NCBI RefSeq assembly: GCF_021155765.1
Contig: NC_060106.1
Span: 10,609,501 to 10,673,500, forward strand
DNA: 64,000 bases
Source: Diprion similis
Taxonomy: Eukaryota > Arthropoda > Insecta > Hymenoptera > Diprionidae
Direction: 5' to 3'
This document shows, piece after piece, positions 51,701 through 62,365 of this stretch. The notes under the pieces were generated by a model. That model saw only the letters and a list, made by a program, of their open reading frames with translations. It was not told where the DNA came from and did no database searches. How positions within the stretch are numbered: the first letter of the stretch is position 1; every line of letters starts with the position of its first letter. The position numbers and the translations under genes were made by a program.

Positions 51701-54700
51701 AGTCTCGGACCCTTTCCACCGAATCACCCGCATCCTCTTCGCCTCCGGCGGCAAGACCCACGCCAGGACCAACCCCAGCATAGTCCGCTCCTAGAAATTC
51801 GCAAAACAATGCACATTGTAAATCGAAAGAACTTGAAAGACCCGAGTGTCGATCGAGTAACGAGGAATGAATTGAGATAACGGAAACGATCGGAAATCAA
51901 TGCAAATTGCTTAAAACAACTTGATAGATTAACTTGGAAGAAATCGCATACGGCAAAATGGTTTCAATTCGCGGAAATAGTTTCAATTCCCGAACAATTT
52001 ATTGTTTTTTATTTATTTCCCGCAGTTTACCGACTGATTTCCAATGATTATTTCCCAACGATTTTCTAGGCGCAATCATCAGTGATTTGTAGCGGTTTAT
52101 GTGATTTTCCCCGACCCGGAAATCACTGCAGATCGCCTAGAAGACTAACAAATTATTGGAAATCAGGGATGAGATTGTAAATCAATGCAAGTTTCACGAT
52201 AAGGTAAAAGCAAACAAGTCGACACCCCACCGTACTGAGTCACTCTTGTCCCAACCCGAAAAAGCGCGTTGCAAATCGCAGTTTCCATCCTCTAAAAGCG
52301 TTCGCAGATCGTTATGCAGTATCGCTGGTCCAGTCTCGTTCACTTACTCATTCAACGGCAGTTTTACTTCTCAGTAGCCGGCGTCGTGGTCGTCTGTTTT
52401 GTTTTCTATCCTTGTATATCGACGAGTCTGCATAGGCGAAAGTCCGCCTATAATACCCGGGAAACGCGTTCAGACCGCGACACTCTAGTAAATCTAGTTT
52501 CACGGAAGCCCGTTACCTCGAACACGAATCTCATTGTATCCACACACAGAGTAGATATCGCGCGAATTCACATGGGTTAAGCATCGTCTACCCCCTCTTT
52601 TTGTGCGTGATTATCCTCGGTCCAATTTTATTGTCTTTATAATTCTCACTCGGCGTGGTTTGATCAGAGATTAAAAAGCTCCTCCTCTATTCTCGTTCAC
52701 TTTCGAATTCACACTCCGGATGGTCGGTTTAAGGGTGGTTTTTTCGCTAAGACGGATAGCTGGAACTTCCGAGGCTGGTGATACCCGAAGCACACGATGA
52801 TAAAAGGCGTAGAACCGAACGAAACGTGTCGCTTCTGGAGCAGAAGTACTGCTCGAGAAGTAACGGAGCACCGGGTAAGGAACAAGATGTTGTCGGAGAG
52901 GCTACTGGAGCAGAACTGACCGACTGGTAGCGGCGGTTGCGACCGCGGTTTCGCCTCCAGGGAAACTTCGGGATGCTTGGTGTAGCCGCGTCTATAGTCG
53001 ACGCTCTGGTTGTTGGTCTAAGACTAATCAGCGATCGGCGAGGAGTCCAAGACCCCATCGATACCGGCGATCAATCGGTCAGTATTGTCGTCGCGATCCT
53101 TTCCAATGGTCCGCGTGTCAAGGTCGCCCATCGCGGGCCACGCCGTTTCATTTTTACCTATCGCACATTCGCACTTCAATTTACATCCCATTCTTAGGCT
53201 GAAAACTTATCTCTATCATATATATTCCATATGCCGGGATTATATACTTGCACACTTTAATGGCTCGGTACTCGGCGTTTTAAACCGCCGGCGAAAGCAC
53301 GTCTAATCGAGTAAGTTCGTGGTTACGGCTCTGCTGCTCTCTAACTCTCTTGGTACTATATATGTATACCAATTTGTACTATTTTATACCTCGTACACAC
53401 GTCGTATTGTTAGCGTTATGCCAAATCGGCACAATTTCTCTGTTCCTAGATTTTTGATACCGCTCCTCTCCCCCCCCCCCCCCCTTCCCCCTCCGACCCC
53501 TCTCCGCCGCGGTGTTGATTTTCATTCTATAAAGTTATTTTCATCACGTTTTTCATCGAAACACCGTTTGCTATTATAATCCGAATTGCGAAATCAGAGC
53601 GCGTATCACTCCTCGATTCTCACGATATCGTAACCGGTGGAATATATTCTCTGACAAGTGAAAAGCAGGATTATTAGTAAATCACCAGCTTCTAAACTAG
53701 TTCCTACGGAATTCAGGACACCACCAGTTTCCGCTCAAGAAGTCACACGATTGTCACATTTCTTTTCTTTTGCTTTATTCTCTTCAGAACTACTTCTGAC
53801 TTTGATTTTTACGTCTGATATCAACAATCCTGTATGAAGAAAAGCAATGATCCTGGTTTTTTTTATTTTTAGTCTTTAAACCGTTCGATGTAAAAATTGT
53901 TGTGATTCGTGTATTTTCAAATCACAGTTTTTACAGGGGTATCGTGATTTCGCACTTTCTGAATCGAAAAGTCATTTTTTTTTTTTTTTTTTTGTATACG
54001 AGTCTGTGAAACAAGTTTGGTGAATATTATTGAAAGAAAAGTTGCTTATTGGAAGTAATTTGACAGGTTATATTCAACCATATTCAATTGTTAAGACTTG
54101 ACACAATTTCTATACTATAGAATTCCTATTGAAATGAGCAATGTCTCTGGGCGTATGTATACCTCATCGTCACCTGCGATTGATGGTATCGTGGAAATGA
54201 ATCGGATCGTGATTCAAATGCATTACATTGCATTTGAAGTAGCATCTCCGTACAAAAAAGACGCTACGGAAAAATTATCATCACAATGCAGTCTTACCAT
54301 ATTTGGAAACCAAGGACTCTTCTGTCTAAGAGCCAACGAGAAACCGCCATGGCAATACCGTCGTCGGTAAAACGCGTCTCAAACATGTTGTAAATGTACA
54401 TACTTCGTAGTATGGATCCCTAAGTATAACGCAAAAACGGCACGTGGTAAAGATTTTTGTACACGATTATAAAATAAGTGTAAACAGCGTTTTCCTCGAT
54501 TTTCGCCATGCGTGAACGATGCGTAACAACGTTTGCGGAGAATGCAAAGGATCGTAATCGTGACTCGAGTGATAAAATTCCATTGTAAACTAACGGCAAC
54601 GTATCACGACTGGAGTAAAAAAGTCGAGTTAACGGACCGAGTGTTTCTTTGCCGTATACTTTTGGCTGTTTTTTCTTTTACCCTTCTTCACTTCCTTTCC

Positions 54701-57700
54701 TTCGTCTCTATTTTTCTTCATCCCAATTACGCTCAGTGCCGATTTACCGCAAGAACAATAACAGCATGGCGGTAACGATATAATGGATAATAAGAGAGTC
54801 CATCGCAAGATTCACGTACACCGGGATAGAAGAAGGTGATCGTTAAATTCTTTTTTCAGTCGCGGTATCATATCCAAGAGCAATTGAAAATTCTGAAAGT
54901 TGTGCTGGTGGAAGATGCGATGCAACCACCCGTCTTATGATTGAGAAATAATGAACCGTCATCGCTACGCTTGGATTTTGATTGACGAAACGATCGGCTA
55001 ATGCATCCCAGAAAATCTCACGCCTCATGATTCTGATGTTTCGATATTATTACGAACCCAGCCGTAATAGATTTTTAAACCGTCCAAGGCGGTCAAAAAA
55101 AATTTCTCGCCAACTACCGAAGCTAGTGTCACAAATCGCTTATAACAGAGAAGGAAGAAAAATGCAAATCGGCTGGAACACCTCGCGTCTTTTTTCGGAA
55201 TTGATTATAAGTGAAAGTATCACGGGACAATAACGGTTTGGATGATTAATAAAAGTTACGTAAGATGCAAGGGGAACTTTGTAGTTGACTTTGATTCACA
55301 ATTACTTGGAAAATCGAGCGACTGGCTATTTTCTGCGCTATTCGCAAAGAGCAGAATGAACGATCATCGATTGGTTAATTTGTTACAGTTCAACGTTTCG
55401 TGCGGAAAAGCAAACTGTTGAGTTTGCTAAATGGCAAATTGGGTATCTGATTTTGTTAACAGTCGTGCCAGATAATGTGAACAGTAAAATCGCGAATAGA
55501 GGAGTGGAGAGGATAAAATGAATCTTCCGTAAGTTTCTTCGAGAGGGTCAAACAGTGGAACGACCAAATTTTAAATTCTAGTTCATAGAATGTGACAATT
55601 GGAATATAAAAAATGGATAAATCGAAACATCAAAATATCGAAAGGTAAAAATATAGAGAGCCAAGACATAAAATGATCAGAATTTCTATGTAGAACGTAC
55701 TATATATTTTCACCTAAATTTCTATATTTCTCGAGATTTGTAACGATTCTGTAGTTTAGGTTTATATTCCGACCCCTCAATTACGTTTTGACTTTTCTGT
55801 AATTAAACTGTCCACTTTTTAAAATCCTCCAAATTTCATACTTCCATTTCTAAATTCTCGACGTTGTCACCCTTCAATTGTGTACCCATTTTACTCTTTC
55901 ACCCTCGCTCTACTCCCGTCATTCTGTTTTCCAAAAATTTCTATCATCGAAGCCCCAAAGGCGGGAAGTTACGGAGAGTGTACTATAGCGCCAGATGGAG
56001 CGAACACCTCTTTTTTTATTTTATTTTATTTTTTTTTTTTTAAATTTCCCCCGGCGCCAGCAGAGTCGAATATATAATAACAAGAGTCATTTAACATTCT
56101 CTTGGTATACGAAGAGACGTATACAGTCGACGGTAGTTCGGCACGTCTGAGGAATTCCATTCGCCAATCAATTCCATGAAGCGGGCCAAATGCTGTCGGT
56201 GTTTGTCCAGGTATAAGAGTACACTGAAGTCAACAGTCAATTGTTTTGCAACAGCAAGGTTTGTATCGCGGTTTGCCGATCCGCACGCCGAGGAATGTCC
56301 CCGAGGGATTTGCTCCAGGTTCATTCTAGGAAGATAAATTATTTAGAAGGAAAGGCTTCTTCGTTTTCTCTACACACGCACACACGCCAGGCACGTACTG
56401 GAGCATTACTTTTTTAAAGCCCAATCTCCTGCCGCACCAAGGATGAGCCCTTCTGCCATTTTCGTCGTCGAACAATTACTGAACGCTTCGTAAACTGCGA
56501 GCGCTGTTAAATTTTTAACTACATATTCAAAATCAGCTCGTGAAATTCGATGATTACGATCCGGATGATCCGAAAAAAATATTCACCGCGAAACTTTTTC
56601 GTCTAATGTGCTTAATCAAGCGAACGTTTGCCAAGGATATAATTAATAATTCATGGTACAAGTGTCGAACACTCCAACTTCCGGTTGGACGCACATCCAT
56701 GCACGAAGCTGTATAATATAATTCATCGTGCTTCATTAACGGGTTATTATATTGGAATAAAAAAAAAAAAAAATCGACGATATTTCTAATTCTTCTTTTT
56801 CTTCGTCAGTTTCCGTAAGCAAATGTCAAGGACTTCCCGACGCTCGACGGAGGATTGTACAAAAAATATGCACAAAAAAACGTTTGCCTGTTCTTTACCG
56901 CAGGTATCCAGTCCCATTACTATAGATTCCGTGTGGGTACCGTGTGAATGATATTAACGTAAAAATTTTTCTCGTATATTAATAGATGAATGAGTAAATT
57001 GACAATGAAATAGGGACGAAGAAGAATAAGGAAAAGATGACAAACCTGCGAGAAAAACCTCGGATTTGGCCGTACTGAACCGGTGAGACGCGTCGTTGTG
57101 GTCGGCGGACAAACCGCCAAAGGTCTCGAACCACTTCTCGTTCCTCCTGAGCCACAACCTGCGTCGAGAGCCGAGGCAAAACGTAGAAAAACATCAATAG
57201 AGTCAATAAGCTGTGAGATTGAGTCGGACGGAGGAACGCCGAGGAATCCGATCAAAGTGGGTGGTGGACGAGGAGGGGAAGGAGGGAGCGGAAAGAGCCT
57301 CGAGGTCTCAAAAGATCCATTTACCTTGTACCTACAACGCTGTGGAGATAGGATAAAAATGCCTATTGATTTACTTGAAAATTTTGTATCCAAGATCAAA
57401 AGCACGTATCAACTGAGTTAATTTCACAGGCTGACATACGACGAATTTTTCAGTGATAGGTTTATTCTAATGGCGATTATTCTTTATTTCACGTGTCGGC
57501 CTGTGTTTTCTAGCGCGTCAAAGCAAACGCGTAGCGACAATATCGATTTGATGATCTTTGATTCTTTAATTACTTGTCGTTAAATATCTACAACTTTGAA
57601 CTAAACTTAACACATACTTAACTTTTTTCTCACATTTTATTTGATCGCAGATTTACTAGAAAAATAATAAATTAATCTTTGTCAAAAATATCGCAACTTT

Positions 57701-59395
57701 TAACACTTTCACAATTGTCAAATGAAAATGAGATATTCAGTTCAGCGTCTTTTTTTTCTACGTCTCTATCTCTCCTTTTATTACGAACCGAAGTAATCTA
57801 AGATGCTCAATGACCGGCTATAAAAATCTTCTTCTCGATGTCGTATAGCATCATCTATGCAAATTATTGTTTGTGTATATATAGGTATATACATCTATAC
57901 ACAGTGACTTTGCATACTAGTCAATAGTTCTTGAAATAATTACAATAATTCTGTTCTAGTCCCTTTTTTCTTGTCGTATTTCTTTCTCGCCTGTATTTTC
58001 ATCTCACGAATCATCCGCGCTGGCTGTTTGCCCTTGCCTGCGGGGCTTGCGATTAGATGAGGATAATCTAACGATAATCTATCTGGTCGCATTCCTGTCC
58101 ATATTATCGATTCTGACAAAGCAAGTTACTAATTATATACAGTCATGTACACGGAATTGGACTTACGAATGATAAATTTCGTGAACTAATGAACCATAAT
58201 CAACGTTTGTTTACTATTTTATAATATGCCTATCATGCGGATTGCAATTTGAATGAAAATAAGGAGATAAAATGCGGCGAGTGTCAAAAGGTCGCGATGC
58301 TGTAACAGTGCACATGTATTTTATTTTATATGTACTATATATTTGCCTCTGCGACCTCTGGCGAAGTAAGAAATCACACAAATCTGCATTCATATACATA
58401 ATGATTAAGGCTGTCGGTCAATAACCCGGACTCACATCTGACTGAAATAATCACCGTGAGATTACTAACCGGTGTTATGATCGACCAAAGCTGGTGTTTC
58501 TGATATATTCTGCCCTGATACATAAAAATGACAATTCTTTATTACAGTAACGTGTAACGCCTAACACTCTTTTCCGTAGCCATGGGTATTAATCCGAGCG
58601 ACCGGTAACACTTCACGAAAATACCGGTCCGGCTTACCTTGAAATCAAAACAGAACCGCATGCGAACTTCCTTCTTTCTTATATGTATATAAAATTGCCT
58701 GTATAATCTTCACTTATCGAATTACAGCAATCGATTGCAATTATTTAAACATCTGACAAATAATCAATTTTTAACAAACCGAGAAAGTTTCATTTTACGC
58801 CAAGAAATGTCTTCATTATTTCATAAAATCTGTAAGTAATTTCATCGAATGGATCCCCCCCCCCCCCTCCCCCTCATCCCTCCCCTGATTTTACAAAATT
58901 ATTTCACGTAAAATGATCTTCATAAATCTGTTATAATTTCGTTACCACTATTGACGGTAATAGTTCTAAAAAAATTATTAACAATTTCATAGAAGTAGTT
59001 AGGAATTTTTTTGAATCACGTAAAGTTTCCATCAAATGAATAAAAAATTAACGACGTCAAACAACGAAACTACGAGTCACGTATGCAGGCGATTCTCGAG
59101 ATACTATCTCGATTCGAAGTTGAGGCTTAAGGAAAGGATTTGGGAGTTAAAAAAATACTCAGGAGGGAGCTTGTATTACTGCAGTAACCTCCGCTGATGA
59201 CAAAACAAGCAATGCCAGGCGTTGTCCGGGGTGTCCCAGCGGGAACAACCCTTGCGGCAAACTCGGGATCCGCACTCGCCACAACCGACGCCGCGCCCTA
59301 CGACGAAGGGTTTCAGGCAACAGGCGCACCGACTATCGTCTAGAATCTGCTTGGTCTTCTCGTCCTTCGCCTCCTTCGCCTCCTTCGCTGCTCTC
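31247..59395 (-). CDS. Rab-effector-like protein, long isoform with Rab-binding zinc finger (5' end outside window)
   Basis: Exons: 59395-59189, 57158-57046, 51790-51623, 50145-50065, 41103-40919, 40049-39959, 39677-39535, 38935-38797, 38536-37274, 37189-37015, 36707-36598, 36267-36129, 36037-35960, 35782-33982, 32846-31641 and 31567-31247, about 2,070 aa in the window. The first exon starts at an acceptor, so one or more 5' exons lie upstream. Exon 1 encodes a FYVE-type finger with CxxC pairs (CACC, CGEC, CLFC). Exon 2 continues with LWLRRNEKWFETFGG and STAKSEVF, as in Slac2/MyRIP/rabphilin Rab-binding domains where a WF motif follows the finger. These effectors bind GTP-Rab27 or Rab3 on vesicles. 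The remaining about 1,900 aa are low-complexity, acidic and Ser-rich, with short conserved-looking patches (SWEENWLFQKKK, LGAGQPDVKRYGRDYY, KNNIKFWEQL). The donor at 33982 (GTATCT) is weak; reading through gives a stop at 33967. The exact family is not certain. Confidence 0.75.
32847..33981 (-). other. Intron of the Rab-effector gene (or 3' UTR of a shorter form)
   Basis: AT-rich sequence with a TG-rich run near 33534-33574 and alternating purine-pyrimidine tracts near 33440-33500. If the weak donor at 33982 is not used, the reading frame stops at 33967 and this region would begin a 3' UTR. Confidence 0.5.
36354..36537. repeat. Small inverted-repeat element (MITE-like) in a Rab-effector intron
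   Basis: The left arm AAGCTAGCAGCCAGAATTAA and the following GAGTC are mirrored at the right end by arms whose complement reads AAGCTAGCAGTCGGGAGTTA and then AGAGTC. The unit is about 184 bp with arms of about 25 bp. GATTAGTAAACGA and GATTAGTAAATCGA flank it as near-direct repeats at 36336 and 36547. No coding capacity. Confidence 0.6.
41104..42653 (-). other. Intron between the transmembrane exon and the shared exons
   Basis: No supported exon. A short plus-strand open frame at 41870-42091 has no splice signals or domain. The region is moderately AT-rich without strong repeats. Confidence 0.5.
42654..42780 (-). CDS. Alternative first coding exon encoding a transmembrane anchor
   Basis: An acceptor (TTTTTTCAAACAG) sits just upstream, so a separate 5' UTR exon is likely further upstream. 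The exon has a leading out-of-frame ATG at 42764-42762, which could act as a short upstream frame, and then the main ATG at 42744. Splicing it into the long isoform as a cassette would bring that other frame to a TGA at the junction, so it works only as an alternative start. Confidence 0.7.
42781..50064 (-). other. Large intron with the promoter region of the short isoform
   Basis: The untranslated 5' exon and promoter of the transmembrane isoform should lie in the lower part. Simple repeats include TA/TG tracts at 43500-43527 and 43630-43658, an A18 run at 44582-44599 and a CT-rich run at 49219-49247. A 78-bp foldback element lies at 49790-49867. No other coding exon was found. Confidence 0.5.
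49790..49867. mobile_element. 78-bp MITE-like palindrome with TTA target duplication
   Basis: AGCTGGGTACACACTTGA at the left is mirrored by TCAAGTGTGTACCCAGCT at the right, nearly perfect arms of about 25 bp around an AT-rich centre. TTA occurs directly on both sides (49787-49789 and 49868-49870), the 3-bp duplication typical of PIF/Harbinger elements. It codes for nothing. Confidence 0.7.
50146..51622 (-). other. Intron of the long Rab-effector isoform
   Basis: Bounded by a GTAAGT donor at 51622 and a CGCAG acceptor before 50145. Short open frames on both strands have no support. Confidence 0.6.
52034..52166. repeat. Imperfect long hairpin
   Basis: Both arms, read toward the centre, share CTGATTTCCAAT, then TTCTAGGCG, then CAGTGATTT in the same order, with small gaps. 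Arms are about 55-60 nt around a short loop. It could be a decayed MITE or a transcribed hairpin, since it is intronic. Confidence 0.6.
53470..53484. repeat. Homopolymer C15
   Basis: A run of fifteen C followed by TTCCCC in a pyrimidine-rich patch; a similar C13 run is at 58855-58867. Such tracts are rare in AT-rich introns. Confidence 0.85.
56091..56324 (-). other. Unassigned open frame, possible alternative exon
   Basis: An acceptor-like TTATCTTCCTAG stands before an ATG and 77 codons with a helical middle (NLAVAKQLTVDFSVLLYLDK). Its phase does not join the upstream exon at 57046, where the joint gives an immediate stop, and no donor is clear at its end. It could be a chance frame or a terminal exon of another transcript. 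Confidence 0.2.
57159..59188 (-). other. Intron between the two Rab-binding-domain exons
   Basis: AT-rich, with a C13 run at 58855-58867. No exon or element otherwise recognised. Confidence 0.6.
59189..59395 (-). CDS. Exon encoding the Rab-binding FYVE-type zinc finger
   Basis: A strong acceptor (TTCTTCTGTTTCCCCAG) opens the exon. It encodes a charged helix (AAKEAKEAKDEKTKQILDD), then SRCACCLKPFVV, GVGCGECGSRVCRKGC and WHCLFCHQR, eight or more cysteines in paired CxxC spacing. It ends AG before GTTACT, a weak donor, and joins in phase to WLRRNEKWFETF at 57158. The helix-finger-WF order is that of Rab27/Rab3 effectors. Confidence 0.8.
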
Positions 59396-59542
59396 CTGGG
59401 GAAACAGAAGAAATTATCAGAAAACCGACCCTCGCCGTTCGAGTTGGGAGTCAAAGAATTTGCGCACTTTTTAATTTTCTTGGACACGTAGAGCATAGTT
59501 TTGCATCTCTTTCACAGGTCCGTGGATCGCCGGTTTTTAGTG

Positions 59543-59568
59543 TTTTTTTTTTTTTTTTTTTTTTTTTT
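59543..59568. repeat. Homopolymer T26
   Basis: Uninterrupted T run just upstream of the zinc-finger exon (which is on the minus strand, so A26 in the transcript). Length is likely to vary between individuals and sequencing runs. Confidence 0.9.
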
Positions 59569-59704
59569 GTAAGACCTGTTTTAAAGAAAACTTTGTTCGC
59601 GGATTTCATTCCTTGATTATTCCAAGGATCAGAATTGCGACGTTGACGCAAACTTTTTTACAACATTTCCTGATTTTTTGAAAGTCTCGAATTAATGCGA
59701 ACAC

Positions 59705-59706
<2 letters not shown>

Positions 59707-59738
<32 letters not shown>
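59707..59738. repeat. (TC)n microsatellite
   Basis: About sixteen TC units followed by CCTCTTTC. A simple-sequence repeat with no other content. Confidence 0.9.
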
Positions 59739-59741
<3 letters not shown>

Positions 59742-60546
59742 TTTCTATCTCTTTATAGCGGTTACGTAGATACAATCATTATATATTAGTCAAATTAATA
59801 TTAATACAGGAAGTAAAATAGTCAGAGTTCCCCAAGCACGCAGTTTCTTATGACACTTTTTATCTCTTTCATTCTTTCAACGATTCAGCATTAATTGAAA
59901 TCGCCATCAGTACTGATACACGTCTAGTGGGTTCGGTACAATGAATAACGCACAACATAATAAAATATCATCCGATTTATTATTCTCTTTTCATATATTC
60001 TTGTAAAATTATCAGCGAATGTTCTAATTATTATCTATTATCTATGTCTACCTACAGGTGTTTACTATTCGCGAGAGCACGCGTCTCCATCCGTTTGCAC
60101 TTGCCATTTTCATATGGTTAGAATTTACAGTTATTTACCATCGGATTTCCACGTCTCCACTTCCTGAACCAGGGCGGTCGGTGAATAATAAAAACATTCG
60201 AACATACTTATTTCCTATATAAAATTCTCCACGAGTCCAACAATGATGCAACACGCGTTTACCAGCGGTGAAATAAAAACGCCAATTAATCATTCCCAAT
60301 TCGTATTCATCACACACGTATAAGACTTGCTTGTTAATTTATTTCCTCTTCGTACACTTGACCATGAGTGTAATATTCGTGTAAAAATAAATTTTGAAGA
60401 ATCACCAGGAAGAAAGGCCAAAAACCAAACACAAAAAACGTCGCTGTCGTCGGCGAGTCTTGGTCAAAAATAGCACATCAGTTCCGGATTCCTTTTGTAT
60501 CAATCGCCTTTTTCATCGAATAAAAACCGCCATTTTCCAAATATTC

Positions 60547-60687
60547 CTAATCTTCCCGGTCAAAAAATATGGATGCTGATCTGGGACCGGCGTGGCTCTC
60601 CTCCTCTCTCTCCCAATCGGCGGTGACAACCTTCACCACGACGACTTCAATGGTTATAAGAAAAAACAGCACCATGAAAACGGCCAT
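60547..60687 (-). CDS. Candidate 46-aa small secreted peptide
   Basis: CAACATGGCC is an excellent insect start context. The frame encodes a hydrophobic leader, MAVFMVLFFLITIEVVVVKV then VTA, followed by an acidic 23-residue tail (DWEREEESHAGPR, SIFFDRED) and a stop. It reads like a signal peptide plus short mature peptide, or a single-pass microprotein. No family is recognised and no splice link to neighbours was found. Chance remains likely for so short a frame. Confidence 0.28.
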   Translation of the reverse strand: MAVFMVLFFLITIEVVVVKVVTADWEREEESHAGPRSASIFFDRED

Positions 60688-62335
60688 GTTGTACTTTTCC
60701 TGACCGGTGACCACCCTGTCACCCTCCGTCAGTAGCGTAGAAACGACGAAAGAAACGTGGACGAACATCTTCTTGCTGTTTAAAGACGTTCAGCGTGATT
60801 ATTGCTGGGAAAATAACTTTGCCGGCATCTGTGCAAAACGCACTCAGATAACGAACGAGATAATTGCACGACTGTCCCTTCGTAACGACACCGCACTACG
60901 TTCTCACTGCTTTCTCGTCGCAGACTGTCAGCTTCATGCAGCCGGAATTGAATTCTACTGATTTCGTGCCACAGATTACATCGATTTAAATAGATGACCC
61001 TGTCGTCACCTCAGTCGCCGTTTGTTAGCGGAAGAAATTTCGCAGGCGCACCTTGGCTGCTTGATGTAATGAAAACTGGTTTATATCCTCGAAGAAGTGG
61101 GGGTATTTTTCCCGAAGGAAAGGCATACGGGGGCAAAACATACAAAGAAACAGCTCTGAATTGGGAATCAAGCGGAGTCACTCAATTTCAGGCTATTTTT
61201 TTCCTCTTACGAGAAGAGTTACGGAGATCTTTGTTGTCTATCTCCTCTTAATACAGCTTGTACGGATTTCCACAAGACGAACGACTGCGACTCAACTCGC
61301 ACACTTTATTACTGCTTGATGTCCGTAATTTCCAGAACACTTGTTCTCCCGCACGTGTTTCACGAAGTTCAACCAGAGATAAGCCTAGCTATCTCCCAAT
61401 CGAGCAATATTTAACGCAAATCTTGACTCTCTGAATCACGCGAACAGGGTTCGGCACTGGTTGTTTGTTCTCACGATAAAAAATGCTTCGCTATATTCCG
61501 GTATCATTCAACCACTGAGCAAAATATTGTCGCTATCTTCCGCATTTTTATTCGTGCACAGTCGTCGACGAGTAAGAGGTAAAGTGGGTACTTTGAACCA
61601 CGTTTTGAATATCAACAACTCGATTCTACCCACAGACGGTTATTTGTAACCACAGTGTCTTATCTGATCCCAGCTCGTTACACACAGCGGTTTACAAAAC
61701 AATTATGATTACATCGTATTTTGGAAAGTTTCATAATTTTCACACGCACTTTGGTTATTATCGAGGTGGAGGGTCATACAGGCTTGTAAACACTTCTCTT
61801 CCACGCGCAATCGTCCTCCGGTAAAAGGAGAGAGAGAGAGAAATTGTTGAGGCCTGCAAGCCGTCACTTTGGTTGAAATTTTTACACTATTCCGCGTTAT
61901 TTTCCATACACAGAGGCATTTCGGATAGCAACTGCATCGGGCAAGGTAGGTATATAGAAACAGATGGTCCGTTGGTTTGTGCCGGACTGCCGGTTTGAAA
62001 GTAACAGTGTTCAGTGGAGGGAAACTTACTCGCGCTGTAAAAGGAGGAGGCAGAGTCAGAAGTTATAACAAGCAACATATAACGTGATCCGTTATGTCAT
62101 AGTTTTAATACCAGTTTAGTTGTCGGTTCTCTCGCTATGAAGAGAAAACTTTCACTCGATCTAACCGTCGTCCCTTCCTCTCGTTCATCGGGTTTGTTTG
62201 TTTATTTATTTATTTCTTTCCAACAGCGTTCATCCACCTTGTGTCAAAAGTGTTCCGGTGACGCGCCGCAAATTAATGTTACATCACAACTCGGACGATA
62301 AACACACATGTGAAAAATTGAATTACTCCAGTTTA

Positions 62336-62365
62336 TGTATATATATGATATATATATACATATAT
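62336..62365. repeat. TA-rich simple repeat
   Basis: Alternating TA dinucleotides with occasional G or C. Similar tracts occur at 43500-43527 and 43630-43658. Confidence 0.8.

Larger units (their letters stand above)
51791..57045 (-). other. Large intron of the long Rab-effector isoform
   Basis: Holds an imperfect foldback at 52034-52166, a C15 run at 53470-53484, a T19 run at 53975-53993, T-rich and A-rich tracts near 56030 and 56758, and an unassigned minus-strand open frame at 56091-56324. The frame of the flanking exons joins directly across it. Confidence 0.6.

Noticed and set aside
56091-56324. Exon of the Rab effector between 57046 and 51790
   Set aside because: Joining it to the upstream exon gives an immediate stop, whereas 57046 joins 51790 directly in phase.
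57083-57421. Plus-strand open frame of 112 codons with a Gly-rich stretch
   Set aside because: Its first part is the antisense shadow of the Rab-effector exon 57158-57046; no plus-strand splice or promoter evidence.
59396-59496. ATG-led extension of the zinc-finger exon
   Set aside because: The sequence just before the finger (TTCTTCTGTTTCCCCAG) is a splice acceptor; translation through it is an artefact.
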